NCBI RefSeq assembly: GCF_019343475.1
Contig: NZ_CP072453.1
Span: forward strand, 1,922,001-1,986,000
From: Providencia sp. R33
GTDB lineage: Bacteria; Pseudomonadota; Gammaproteobacteria; Enterobacterales; Enterobacteriaceae
Direction: 5' to 3'
Length of the DNA: 64,000 nucleotides
A model generated the notes under the pieces. The model was not told the DNA's origin, ran no database searches, and saw only the letters and a program-made list of their open reading frames with translations. Made by a program: the position numbers and the translations under genes. Positions 18,801 to 26,189 of the stretch are shown one piece after another. The first letter of the stretch is position 1; every line of letters begins with the position of its first letter.

Positions 18801-18880
18801 AAACCTTGTTCTTGTAGCTCATGCAAGAACGTGATGACGAGTTGGCTGAGATGAGGTGCTTCTGATATACGCGGGATCAT
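15827..18880 (-). CDS. ydiJ: FAD-linked oxidase / 4Fe-4S protein YdiJ (D-2-hydroxyglutarate dehydrogenase)
   Basis: Large membrane-associated dehydrogenase of about 1017 residues (E. coli YdiJ 1018). Order: FAD_binding_4 domain (PRGGGTGTNGQSL near residue 84), FAD-oxidase C-terminal domain with GHVDAGVLHVRP and WGEHGKGFR (about 460-510), then an Fe-S module with CLACKACSTQCP (about 675), and a CCG domain with SVGCCGMAGTYG near 965. E. coli YdiJ oxidises D-2-hydroxyglutarate, passing electrons to the respiratory chain. Translationally coupled to menI. Confidence 0.93.
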   Translation of the reverse strand: MIPRISEAPHLSQLVITFLHELQEQGFTGDTGTSYAERLSMATDNSIYQLLPQAVVFPRSSADVQIITRVAGQEKYRELTFTPRGGGTGTNGQSLTEGIVVDMSRYMNRILEINPEQGWVKVEAGVIKDQLNQFLKPYGYFFSPELSTSNRATLGGMINTDASGQGSLVYGKTSDHVLGVKAMVLGGECLDTRAMPIALAQTIASEDSVVGRIYKTVLERCLEQRPLIEAKFPKLNRFLTGYDLRHVFNDELTEFDLTRILTGSEGSLAFITEATLDITPLPKVRRLVNVKYDSFESALRNAPFMVQAKALSVETVDSKVLNLAKEDIVWHSVKALITDVPNKEMLGLNIVEFSGDDEDEINQLTESLCQRLDELMASNQAGVIGYQTCHDLEDITRIYNMRKKAVGLLGNSKGAAKPIPFVEDTCVPPEHLADYIVEFRALLDNHKLNYGMFGHVDAGVLHVRPALDMCDPQQEVLMKQISDEIVALTAKYGGLLWGEHGKGFRAEYSPEFFGDVLYGELRNIKAAFDPDNRLNPGKICPPAGLDAPMKQVDGIKRGTYDRQIPVQMRQEFRGAMDCNGNGLCFNFDVKSPMCPSMKISGQRIHSPKGRATLVREWLRLLAEQGVTPEHLEKGITQSQPSLRGLIEKTRNTWRAKQGDYDFSHEVKASMSGCLACKACSTQCPIKIDVPSFRAKFLALYHGRYLRPVRDHIVANVEASAPLLSKVPGVFNFFLRQNIVQKLSERTIGMVDLPLFSQPTLKQELSGHAAVTVTLEQLEGMSAGQRENYVLVVQDPFTSYYDAKVVADFVRLIEKLGYKPVLLPFSPNGKAQHIKGFLAKFAKTARKTADFLNRVAKLQLPMVGVDPALVLCYRDEYHEILGKDQCQFTVMLAHEWLITLPEPQIAQTGEAQPWYFFGHCTESTALPNSANQWASLFARFGQQLNNVSVGCCGMAGTYGHEVANLENSKGIYNLSWKGAMSSLPKERCLSSGYSCRSQVKRMENTLIKHPIQALLEIV

Positions 18881-19135
18881 TATTAACGATGACTCTTGTT
18901 GTTTAGTGTTCGCATTACTCGTTATGTACTATCTTTATTTTAAGTTGCACAATAGTGTCTTAGGTTTATGAAAAACGTATTCACAGCCTGTAAAGACAGT
19001 ACAGCCGCTGATGACATTGTCGTCATGAACCATATCACAATATTGTTTTTTTTAACCGTGAAAAATAATTACGTTATTTTCGCCTTAAAAAACCCGACAC
19101 ATGCAGAATTTTCATTTGTTAAGGATCAATCATTA

Positions 19136-20251
19136 ATGGAAAAATCGCAAAAACGTTTGGATCTACCCAAACTTATTTTCGGGCTGCTATCCATCGTTTT
19201 ACTGATAGCCGCCTGCTTTTGGGTACTTAATCCCTTTATTCTTGGTTTTGTTTGGGCAGGAATGATGGTCATTGCAACTTGGCCGCTGTTATTGCGCCTT
19301 GAAGCTCGCCTGTGGAATAAAAGATGGCTTGCAGCCTTAGTGATGGTTCTTCTCATTTTACTGCTGTTTGTGATCCCTCTTGGCATTTTAATCGGCAGTA
19401 TCATTGAAAACAGCTCTCCACTCATTGAGCTGGCAAAGTCCCCATCAAGCCTCACATTGCCTGACTTAGAGTGGTTAAACACTATCCCTATGGTTGGCGA
19501 AAAGATTTATTACGCATGGCATAGCCTCGTTGCCAGTGGTGGTAATGCCCTACTTGCTAAAATTCAGCCTTACTTTGGGCAGGCTGCTGGTTGGTTTGCA
19601 ACACAAGCAATTAGTGCTGGGCGTTTTGTTTTCCACTTAGTATTAATGCTGCTCTTTAGTGGACTACTCTACCTGAAAGGCGAAACGGTCATGTTAGGCA
19701 TGCGCCATTTTGCCGTTCGTTTAGCAGGGATCCGTGGTGATGCTGCCGTTGTCTTAGCCGCACAATCCATTCGCGCAGTTGCACTTGGTGTAGTTGTGAC
19801 CGCGTTGATTCAAGCGATTGTTGGTGGTGTTGGCCTTGCACTATCGGGTATTAGTTATGCGGCTATTCTGACCGTATTGCTGTTTATCTGCTGTGTAGCG
19901 CAATTAGGGCCCCTATTAATTATGATCCCATCAGTATTATGGTTATTTTGGACTGGCGATACCACGTGGGGCATTATTTTAGCGGTTTGGGCCGCCATTG
20001 TTGCAACCATGGATGGTGTACTTCGCCCATGGCTGATTAAGATGGGGGCTGATTTACCAATGGTACTGATCCTTGTTGGGGTTATCGGCGGGATTTTATC
20101 ATTTGGTATGATTGGATTGTTTATTGGCCCTGTTGTTTTAGCGGTTTCCTACAGTTTATTGAAGGCTTGGATGAACGAAGTCGCCCCACCTAATGAAGAT
20201 CTAAGTGAAACCGAAAAGTTTCTCGCAGAAGAATTCTTGATTAAGAAATAA
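19136..20251 (+). CDS. ydiK: AI-2E family transporter YdiK
   Basis: Polytopic inner-membrane protein of the AI-2E (PF01594) family, transported substrate not established for YdiK. Starting at ATG 19136 with AAGGATC upstream gives 371 residues (E. coli 370), while the open frame extends back to 18968 without family similarity. Conserved stretches: ACFWVLNPFILGFVWAG, LPDLEWLNTIP, RGDAAVVLAAQSIRAVALG and GMIGLFIGPV. Eight predicted membrane spans. RprA lies downstream, as in E. coli. Confidence 0.92.
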   Translation: MEKSQKRLDLPKLIFGLLSIVLLIAACFWVLNPFILGFVWAGMMVIATWPLLLRLEARLWNKRWLAALVMVLLILLLFVIPLGILIGSIIENSSPLIELAKSPSSLTLPDLEWLNTIPMVGEKIYYAWHSLVASGGNALLAKIQPYFGQAAGWFATQAISAGRFVFHLVLMLLFSGLLYLKGETVMLGMRHFAVRLAGIRGDAAVVLAAQSIRAVALGVVVTALIQAIVGGVGLALSGISYAAILTVLLFICCVAQLGPLLIMIPSVLWLFWTGDTTWGIILAVWAAIVATMDGVLRPWLIKMGADLPMVLILVGVIGGILSFGMIGLFIGPVVLAVSYSLLKAWMNEVAPPNEDLSETEKFLAEEFLIKK

Positions 20252-20427
20252 TTTTATTAAGTGAAGCAGATATGTTTATCGTTAAGCATGTCTGTTTCAA
20301 TAATGGTTCTTCTCTCATTAATATTTAGAAACAATATTTAACATTCTAACGTTAGTATTCAGCTTAATTTATGTTAACATAAAACTACTGAATATTTCTC
20401 TTTACGTAACAATAGGTAATATTAATA

Positions 20428-20443
20428 TTGAGAGTGTTCTTAA
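20428..20443 (+). promoter_or_regulatory. Candidate RcsB box of rprA
   Basis: TTGAGAGTGTTCTTAA resembles the RcsB/RcsAB consensus (TAAGAATATTCTTA) and abuts the -35 position of the predicted rprA promoter, whose -10 is TATAAT at 20450-20455. Confidence 0.45.
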
Positions 20444-20461
20444 TGATTGTATAATTTAATT

Positions 20462-20586
20462 AGTTTATTATCCAATCACTGAATTAAATGAATTTAATCA
20501 TTATGCTGCCTCCCTTTCTTGGCGTAATGACAAACGAATTGCTGTGTGTAGTCTTTGCCTGTCAGCCCATGATAGGCTTTTTTTTT
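20462..20586 (+). ncRNA. rprA: Small regulatory RNA RprA
   Basis: The block CGAATTGCTGTGTGTAGTCT is identical to the rpoS-pairing core of E. coli RprA and sits in the same place, downstream of ydiK. A 5' hairpin (ATTAAAT / ATTTAAT, about 20482-20499) precedes the core as in RprA, but its sequence differs. The 3' end is a terminator stem GCCTGTC / GATAGGC (20557-20577) followed by nine T. RprA activates rpoS translation with Hfq and is switched on by the Rcs envelope-stress system. The 5' end is set from the -10 TATAAT and is uncertain by some bases. Confidence 0.88.
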
Positions 20587-20589
20587 GCG

Positions 20590-20904
20590 TAAACATTCAA
20601 AATGAATAATATTCATGTCTAAATTAAATCATCACTTTATAAGCATTGATTGAAATCAACTTTCAATTTGCTTGCTTTAATTAAGTAAACATACTCCCTA
20701 TGTATTATTCCCTATACTTTCTTTTTAATTGATCACATCAGTGATGCACCACAACCCATACATCATTACGCTTATTATGTGTAATAATGTATGCGAAATT
20801 AAAATATGTATGTCATATTAAATGCATAATCATTCGCTATTTTTTATATCTATCTTATTACGTAATCGTTATTACCAATTGCAATAATAGATATTTCAAA
20901 TTAA
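20590..20904. other. AT-rich intergenic region between rprA and ppsA
   Basis: No open frame or RNA gene recognised. E. coli carries ydiL and others in this interval; they are missing here. Confidence 0.4.
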
Positions 20905-20943
20905 GTAAAAAGGCCGACTGGGGAATACCCAATCGGCCTTTCA
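20905..20943 (-). terminator. Rho-independent terminator of ppsA
   Basis: On the minus strand AAAGGCCGATTGGG...CCCCAGTCGGCC then TTTTTAC. The outer arms share the AAAGGCCGA word with the pykF terminator. Confidence 0.8.
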
Positions 20944-20960
20944 ATTAATAAATAGTGTTG

Positions 20961-23339
20961 TTATTGGTTTTCTGCGATTGTTAACCACGTTTGAACCACA
21001 GTATCTGGGTTCAATGATAAGCTATCAATACCTTCGTCAACTAACCACTGAGCAAAGTCTTGGTGATCAGATGGACCTTGACCACAAATTCCCACATATT
21101 TATTCTGACGTTTCGCCGCTTTTATCGCCATAGAAAGCATCGCTTTAACAGCATCGTTGCGTTCATCAAATAGTTCAGAAACAACGCCAGAATCCCTATC
21201 TAAGCCTAATGTCAACTGAGTCATATCGTTAGAGCCGATAGAGAAACCATCAAAATGCTCAAGGAATTGATCGGCTAACAGTGCGTTTGATGGGATTTCA
21301 CACATCATAATCACTTTTAAGCCGTTCTCACCACGCCTTAAATCATGCTTCGCCAGTTCTGCAATAACAGATTCCGCTTGTGCAACGGTACGCACAAACG
21401 GGATCATCACTTCAACATTAGTGAGCCCCATGGTATTACGCACGCGTTTAACCGCTTCACACTCCAACGCAAAACATGCGCGGAAGCTATCAGAAACATA
21501 GCGCCCTGCACCACGGAAACCTAACATTGGGTTTTCTTCTTCTGGCTCATAAATATCGCCACCCACTAAATTAGCGTATTCATTAGATTTAAAGTCAGAT
21601 AAGCGAACAATCACACGTTTTGGCCAGAATGCCGCAGCTAACGTTGAGATCCCTTCAGTTAATTTGCCGATGTAAAACTCAATCGGGTCTTCATAACCTG
21701 CCATCATTTCACGAATTTCAGCTTGTAATTCAGGCGATTGTTTATCAAATTCCAGTAATGCTCTTGGGTGAACCCCAATCATGCGGTTAATGATAAATTC
21801 CAAACGCGCTAAACCTACACCTTCGTTTGGTAAACAGGCAAAATCAAATGCACGGTCAGGGTTACCCACGTTCATCATAATTTTGACATTAAGGTCAGGC
21901 ATATCACTCACTTCTGAACTGTGAATTTCAAATGCCAACTCACCGTCATATACGAACCCAGTATCACCTTCGGCACAAGAAACCGTCACATTTTGGCCTT
22001 CTTGTAAGCGCTCTGTTGCATCGCCACAGCCTACTACCGCAGGAATACCCAGTTCACGAGCAATAATTGCAGCGTGGCATGTACGCCCACCACGGTTAGT
22101 TACGATAGCGGCGGCCTTTTTCATGATAGGTTCCCAGTCAGGATCTGTCATGTCAGTGACCAACACATCACCTGGCTGAATTCTATCCATTTCACTAAGG
22201 TTATGGATAACTTTCACTTTACCAGCACCAATACGATGACCAATGGCACGGCCCTCTACCAGCACTTGGCCTTGCTGTTTTAACTGATAACGCTCCATCA
22301 CTTGTTGATTGGAACGTACAGTTTCTGGTCTTGCTTGAACAATATACAGACGCCCATTATGACCATCTTTTGCCCACTCAATATCCATTGGGCGGCCGTA
22401 GTGTTTTTCAATCTGCAATGCTTGGCGAGCTAGCTCTTCAACCTCAAGATCAGTCAAAGAGAAACGATTGCGTAACGCTTCTGGTACATCTTCAATTTGC
22501 ACTTGTTTGCCGTGCTCTTTACTGTTGGCATACACCATTTGTAATTTTTTAGAGCCAAGGGTACGGCGCACAATTGCAGGGCGGTTATTTTTCAGTGTTG
22601 GTTTATGAACATAGAACTCATCTGGGTTCACAGCACCTTGCACTACCATCTCACCTAAACCATAAGCTGAAGTGATGAAAACAACCTGATCAAAACCAGA
22701 TTCGGTATCAATGGTGAACATCACACCCGATGACGCTAAATCAGAACGAACCATTCTTTGAACACCTGCAGATAATGCTACGCCGCGATGGTCGTAACCT
22801 TGGTGTACACGATATGAAATCGCACGGTCGTTAAATAAAGATGCAAATACGTGTTTAATCGCAACTAAAACGGCATCAATACCTTGAACGTTTAAGAATG
22901 TTTCTTGCTGCCCTGCAAATGAAGCATCTGGCATATCTTCTGCGGTAGCAGACGAACGCACAGCAAATGAAGCTTCCGCTTCACCTTCAGAAAGCTGAGC
23001 AAACGCATCACGAATATCTTGTTCCAACTCCTTCGTCAGTGGGGTATCAATCACCCATTGACGGATCTGAGCACCTGCTACAGCCAGTTGGTTCACATCA
23101 TCAATATCCGTTTCATCTAGCAGGTTGTAAATGCGCTGATTTACACCGCTCTGCTCCAGAAAATCATTAAACGCCTGTGCGGTTGTCGCGAAACCGTTAG
23201 GTACGGATACACCCAGATCAGATAAGTTAGTGATCATTTCACCGAGAGAGGCATTTTTACCCCCTACACGGTCAACATCATTCATCCCTAATTGGTTATA
23301 CCAAAGTACATTACACGGAGTGAGGCCATTTGTGGACAT
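20961..23339 (-). CDS. ppsA: Phosphoenolpyruvate synthase
   Basis: Makes PEP from pyruvate, ATP and water (giving AMP and phosphate), the gluconeogenic bypass of pyruvate kinase. 792 residues, the E. coli length. Order: N-terminal ATP-grasp domain with GGKNASLGEM and AVRSSATAEDMPDASFAGQQE, swivelling domain with the phospho-histidine in GGRTCHAAIIARELG (about residue 420), then the PEP/pyruvate TIM barrel with GFRGAGRY and SIGSNDMTQLTLG. ORF and regulator ppsR are divergent, as in E. coli. Confidence 0.97.
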   Translation of the reverse strand: MSTNGLTPCNVLWYNQLGMNDVDRVGGKNASLGEMITNLSDLGVSVPNGFATTAQAFNDFLEQSGVNQRIYNLLDETDIDDVNQLAVAGAQIRQWVIDTPLTKELEQDIRDAFAQLSEGEAEASFAVRSSATAEDMPDASFAGQQETFLNVQGIDAVLVAIKHVFASLFNDRAISYRVHQGYDHRGVALSAGVQRMVRSDLASSGVMFTIDTESGFDQVVFITSAYGLGEMVVQGAVNPDEFYVHKPTLKNNRPAIVRRTLGSKKLQMVYANSKEHGKQVQIEDVPEALRNRFSLTDLEVEELARQALQIEKHYGRPMDIEWAKDGHNGRLYIVQARPETVRSNQQVMERYQLKQQGQVLVEGRAIGHRIGAGKVKVIHNLSEMDRIQPGDVLVTDMTDPDWEPIMKKAAAIVTNRGGRTCHAAIIARELGIPAVVGCGDATERLQEGQNVTVSCAEGDTGFVYDGELAFEIHSSEVSDMPDLNVKIMMNVGNPDRAFDFACLPNEGVGLARLEFIINRMIGVHPRALLEFDKQSPELQAEIREMMAGYEDPIEFYIGKLTEGISTLAAAFWPKRVIVRLSDFKSNEYANLVGGDIYEPEEENPMLGFRGAGRYVSDSFRACFALECEAVKRVRNTMGLTNVEVMIPFVRTVAQAESVIAELAKHDLRRGENGLKVIMMCEIPSNALLADQFLEHFDGFSIGSNDMTQLTLGLDRDSGVVSELFDERNDAVKAMLSMAIKAAKRQNKYVGICGQGPSDHQDFAQWLVDEGIDSLSLNPDTVVQTWLTIAENQ

Positions 23340-23631
23340 TGAAAGCGATCCTTTTATAGCAATTTAGTGACAGAGTACATATCGTAAAAAATCTCGTTGG
23401 CGAAATATCGCCTCGTGAAATAGACTAGCACAGACGCTAATAGAAGATGGACAGGTGAATCGTTCCATCAAATAAGAAAACTTTTTTGTTCTAAAAATCG
23501 TTCAAAAAATGGCTATACTTCCCCCTATAAACTAATTTTTAAACTTTAAACAAAGATAATATCTCTCGATAACCAGTGATAAATACAATAAGAGACTAAT
23601 AATGATGACCGAATTAGGAGCAATGAATACG

Positions 23632-24465
23632 ATGGCCAGCCAAGTTCAACGCACTGTTTTCTTTATTTCTGATGGTACAGCGATTACAGCTGAAACTTTA
23701 GGGCATGCTGTACTTTCACAGTTTCCCTTGTCATTTACCTCTTATACATTGCCCTTTGTCACTACGCTAACCCGTGCAGAAGAAATAAAACAAAAAATTA
23801 ATCTACTCTACGAAGAGACGCAAATTCGCCCTTTGGTGTTTTATTCCATCATCTCCCCTGAAGTTAAACAGATAATTACCCAGAGCTCTGGGTTTTGCCA
23901 AGATATCGTGCAAAGTCTCGTTGCGCCGATTCAAAAGGAAGTTGGTCTGGAGCCTGAGCCTAAACTAAATCGAACCCACGGTTTATCTATGCAGAATATG
24001 AATCAATACGATGCACGCATTGCCGCAATTGAATATACACTGGCTCATGACGATGGAATTTCCCTAAGAAATCTCGACCAAGCTCAGGTAATTTTAATTG
24101 GAGTTTCCCGCTGTGGTAAAACACCCACCAGCCTTTATTTAGCCATGCAATTTGGCATTCAAGCGGCAAACTACCCATTCACAGCGGATGATATGGATAA
24201 CTTGCAGTTACCAGTAGCACTACGTCCCTATACCCACAAATTATTTGGTTTGACCATTAGCCCAGAGCGGTTAGCCGCAATCCGTGAAGAACGTCGTGAA
24301 AATAGCCGCTATGCCTCTATCAGGCAGTGTCGAATTGAAATTGCTGAAGTGGAAGCGCTATTTAGACAGAATAAAATCAATTACTTAAATACCACTAACT
24401 ATTCTGTAGAAGAAATTTCTGCAAAAGTGATTGATACCATGGGGCTTCAAAGACGTATATTTTAG
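23632..24465 (+). CDS. ppsR: PEP synthase regulatory protein (kinase/pyrophosphorylase)
   Basis: DUF299 family enzyme that inactivates PpsA by ADP-dependent phosphorylation and reactivates it by phosphate-dependent removal. The ATG at 23632 gives 277 residues, the exact E. coli length, with MASQVQRTVFFISDG aligning to its N terminus; upstream ATGs at 23602, 23605 and 23623 are in frame and remain possible. P-loop GVSRCGKTPTSLYLA lies near residue 150-165. RREN SRYAS and STNYSVEE-type C-terminal motifs are conserved. Divergent from its target ppsA. Confidence 0.93.
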   Translation: MASQVQRTVFFISDGTAITAETLGHAVLSQFPLSFTSYTLPFVTTLTRAEEIKQKINLLYEETQIRPLVFYSIISPEVKQIITQSSGFCQDIVQSLVAPIQKEVGLEPEPKLNRTHGLSMQNMNQYDARIAAIEYTLAHDDGISLRNLDQAQVILIGVSRCGKTPTSLYLAMQFGIQAANYPFTADDMDNLQLPVALRPYTHKLFGLTISPERLAAIREERRENSRYASIRQCRIEIAEVEALFRQNKINYLNTTNYSVEEISAKVIDTMGLQRRIF

Positions 24466-24533
24466 TGAATATAAAATAAAAAAAAATATTCACTCAATTT
24501 ACGTTGGAGGTTGAAATTAAGCCATATTCGTTT

Positions 24534-24553
24534 ATTGTGATCTTTATCACTTA
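24534..24553. promoter_or_regulatory. CRP-like site upstream of aroH
   Basis: TGTGA-TCTTTA-TCACT matches nine of the ten key bases of the CRP consensus, 37 bases before the aroH ATG. FNR-like sites share this form. The TrpR operator word CTAGTTAACTAG known from E. coli aroH was not found. Confidence 0.45.
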
Positions 24554-24589
24554 TATGGCGACAGCCTATTCAAGTTTTTGAGAACAAAA

Positions 24590-25639
24590 ATGCACAAAAC
24601 TGATGAGTTACGTACTGCGAGAGTGGACAGTTTAATCACGCCACAAGCTCTCGCTGATGAATTTCCTATTTCCGCAGAAGTTGCCGAAAACGTGACAGCG
24701 TCACGAAAACGTATTGAACAGATTTTATCAGGGCAAGACCCGCGTTTGCTGGTGATTATTGGCCCATGTTCTATTCATGATATTGATGCTGCCATCGAAT
24801 ATGCAAAGAAACTTAATGAACTAAAAGTGCGCCATCAAGACCGCTTAGAAATCGTCATGCGCACCTATTTTGAAAAACCGCGCACTGTTGTCGGCTGGAA
24901 AGGCTTAATCTCTGATCCGAACTTAGACAATTCATGCCAAGTCAATACGGGTATTCGCCTTGCCCGTAAATTATTGATTGAAGTTAACCAAATAGGGTTA
25001 GCCACTGCCACTGAATTTCTCGATATGGTAACGGGTCAATATATTGCTGATTTGATTAGCTGGGGCGCAATTGGTGCGCGCACAACTGAGAGCCAAATTC
25101 ACCGTGAAATGGCCTCCGCATTGTCTTGCCCTGTTGGTTTTAAAAATGGGACGGATGGTAATATTAACATCGCCATTGACGCTATCAGAGCCGCAAAAGC
25201 GCAGCATATGTTTTTATCTCCAGATAAAAATGGCCAGATGACCATCTACCAAACCAGCGGTAACCCACATGGGCATGTCATTATGCGTGGTGGTAAACAG
25301 CCAAATTACAGTGCTGGTGACCTTGCAGCAGCGTGCGACAAATTGCGTAAATTTGAATTACCAGAGCACTTAGTCGTTGACTTTAGCCATGGTAATTGCC
25401 AAAAAATTCATCGTCGCCAACTTGAAGTTGCACGTGATATTGCAGAACAAATTAAAGATGGCTCAACCACAATTAGCGGCGTGATGGCCGAGAGCTTTTT
25501 AGTTGAAGGCACACAGAAAGTCAGCTCTGAACAACCTTTGGTTTATGGTCAATCAATTACTGACCCTTGTCTTGGTTGGGATGATACTGAACAACTGATT
25601 GAAATTCTTGCTCAAGCAGTGGAGCATCGCTTTAAGTAA
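24590..25639 (+). CDS. aroH: 3-deoxy-7-phosphoheptulonate synthase, AroH type
   Basis: First step of the shikimate pathway: PEP + erythrose 4-phosphate to DAHP. Start at ATG 24590 gives 349 residues; a TTG at 24578 would add four residues only. Class I DAHP synthase motifs: LLVIIGPCSIHD, MRTYFEKPRTVVGWKG, TATEFLDMVTGQ, GARTTESQIHRE and VDFSHGNCQK. MHKTDELRTARV and the location between ppsR and hemP match E. coli AroH, the tryptophan-sensitive isozyme. The inhibitor specificity is inferred from that synteny, not from a diagnostic residue. Confidence 0.9.
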   Translation: MHKTDELRTARVDSLITPQALADEFPISAEVAENVTASRKRIEQILSGQDPRLLVIIGPCSIHDIDAAIEYAKKLNELKVRHQDRLEIVMRTYFEKPRTVVGWKGLISDPNLDNSCQVNTGIRLARKLLIEVNQIGLATATEFLDMVTGQYIADLISWGAIGARTTESQIHREMASALSCPVGFKNGTDGNINIAIDAIRAAKAQHMFLSPDKNGQMTIYQTSGNPHGHVIMRGGKQPNYSAGDLAAACDKLRKFELPEHLVVDFSHGNCQKIHRRQLEVARDIAEQIKDGSTTISGVMAESFLVEGTQKVSSEQPLVYGQSITDPCLGWDDTEQLIEILAQAVEHRFK

Positions 25640-25659
25640 TTCCTCACTCAATCTCCCCA

Positions 25660-25690
25660 CTCGCTTTGATTAATTTCTTATCAAAGCGAG
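25660..25690. terminator. Hairpin after aroH
   Basis: CTCGCTTTGAT / ATCAAAGCGAG, an 11-bp perfect stem with a nine-base loop, 20 bases after the stop. No T-run follows, so termination would be weak. Confidence 0.5.
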
Positions 25691-25807
25691 CTTAAACCAT
25701 CACCTCAGAAAATAAAAAAACAAAATCAATATTCACCACAATATTAATAACTATTAATTTTTGATTATCACCCAATTTACTCCAAAAAACCCTTGACCAC
25801 TCACTCT

Positions 25808-25826
25808 GTTAACGATAATAATTCTC
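25808..25826. promoter_or_regulatory. Fur box upstream of hemP
   Basis: GTTAACGATAATAATTCTC matches 15 of 19 positions of the Fur consensus GATAATGATAATCATTATC, 45 bases before hemP. Supports iron-repressed expression of the heme genes. Confidence 0.65.
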
Positions 25827-25870
25827 ACTGCTAACACGCTACTCGTTAGAAAACGCATGAGAAAAATTTT

Positions 25871-26104
25871 ATGACCTTATTAAAAAAGACAAATCAAATG
25901 GTATCGAAGAACCTTTTTTCAGATAAAAATGAAGAACGACATTCGGTACCTATTGAAACAAAACCAACTCAGGCGATATTAACAACACGCATGGTTGATA
26001 GTCAGCAGTTACTTAATAAGGATGGCAAAGTTGAAATTTTACACCACGGGGAAATTTACCAACTAAAGCAAACACGCTCAGGTAAATTAATTCTAACGAA
26101 ATAA
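25871..26104 (+). CDS. hemP: Hemin uptake protein HemP (YdiE)
   Basis: 77 residues; family members are about 60-70. The C-terminal half carries the conserved core RMVDSQQLL...VEILHHGEIYQL and ends with the diagnostic TRSGKLILTK. The N-terminal 30 residues are variable; a second in-frame ATG at 25898 would give 68 residues. HemP genes sit in front of heme receptors, as here, and recent work on homologues describes a regulatory role; the biochemical function is not settled. Fur box upstream. Confidence 0.88.
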   Translation: MTLLKKTNQMVSKNLFSDKNEERHSVPIETKPTQAILTTRMVDSQQLLNKDGKVEILHHGEIYQLKQTRSGKLILTK

Positions 26105-26189
26105 ATAAGTTATACCGATAATCTATAGCACGCCCCCCAGATACTATCAAGGCAGCCAGCTTAAACTACACATAAGGAAAGGATTTCCT

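Noticed and set aside
18968..19135. Extended N terminus of YdiK
   Set aside because: No similarity to the family and no ribosome site; ATG 19136 gives the family length.
7345..20943. Shared stem AAAGGCCGA in the pykF and ppsA terminators as a linked regulatory signal
   Set aside because: Short GC stems in terminators often converge, and the loops and spacing differ.
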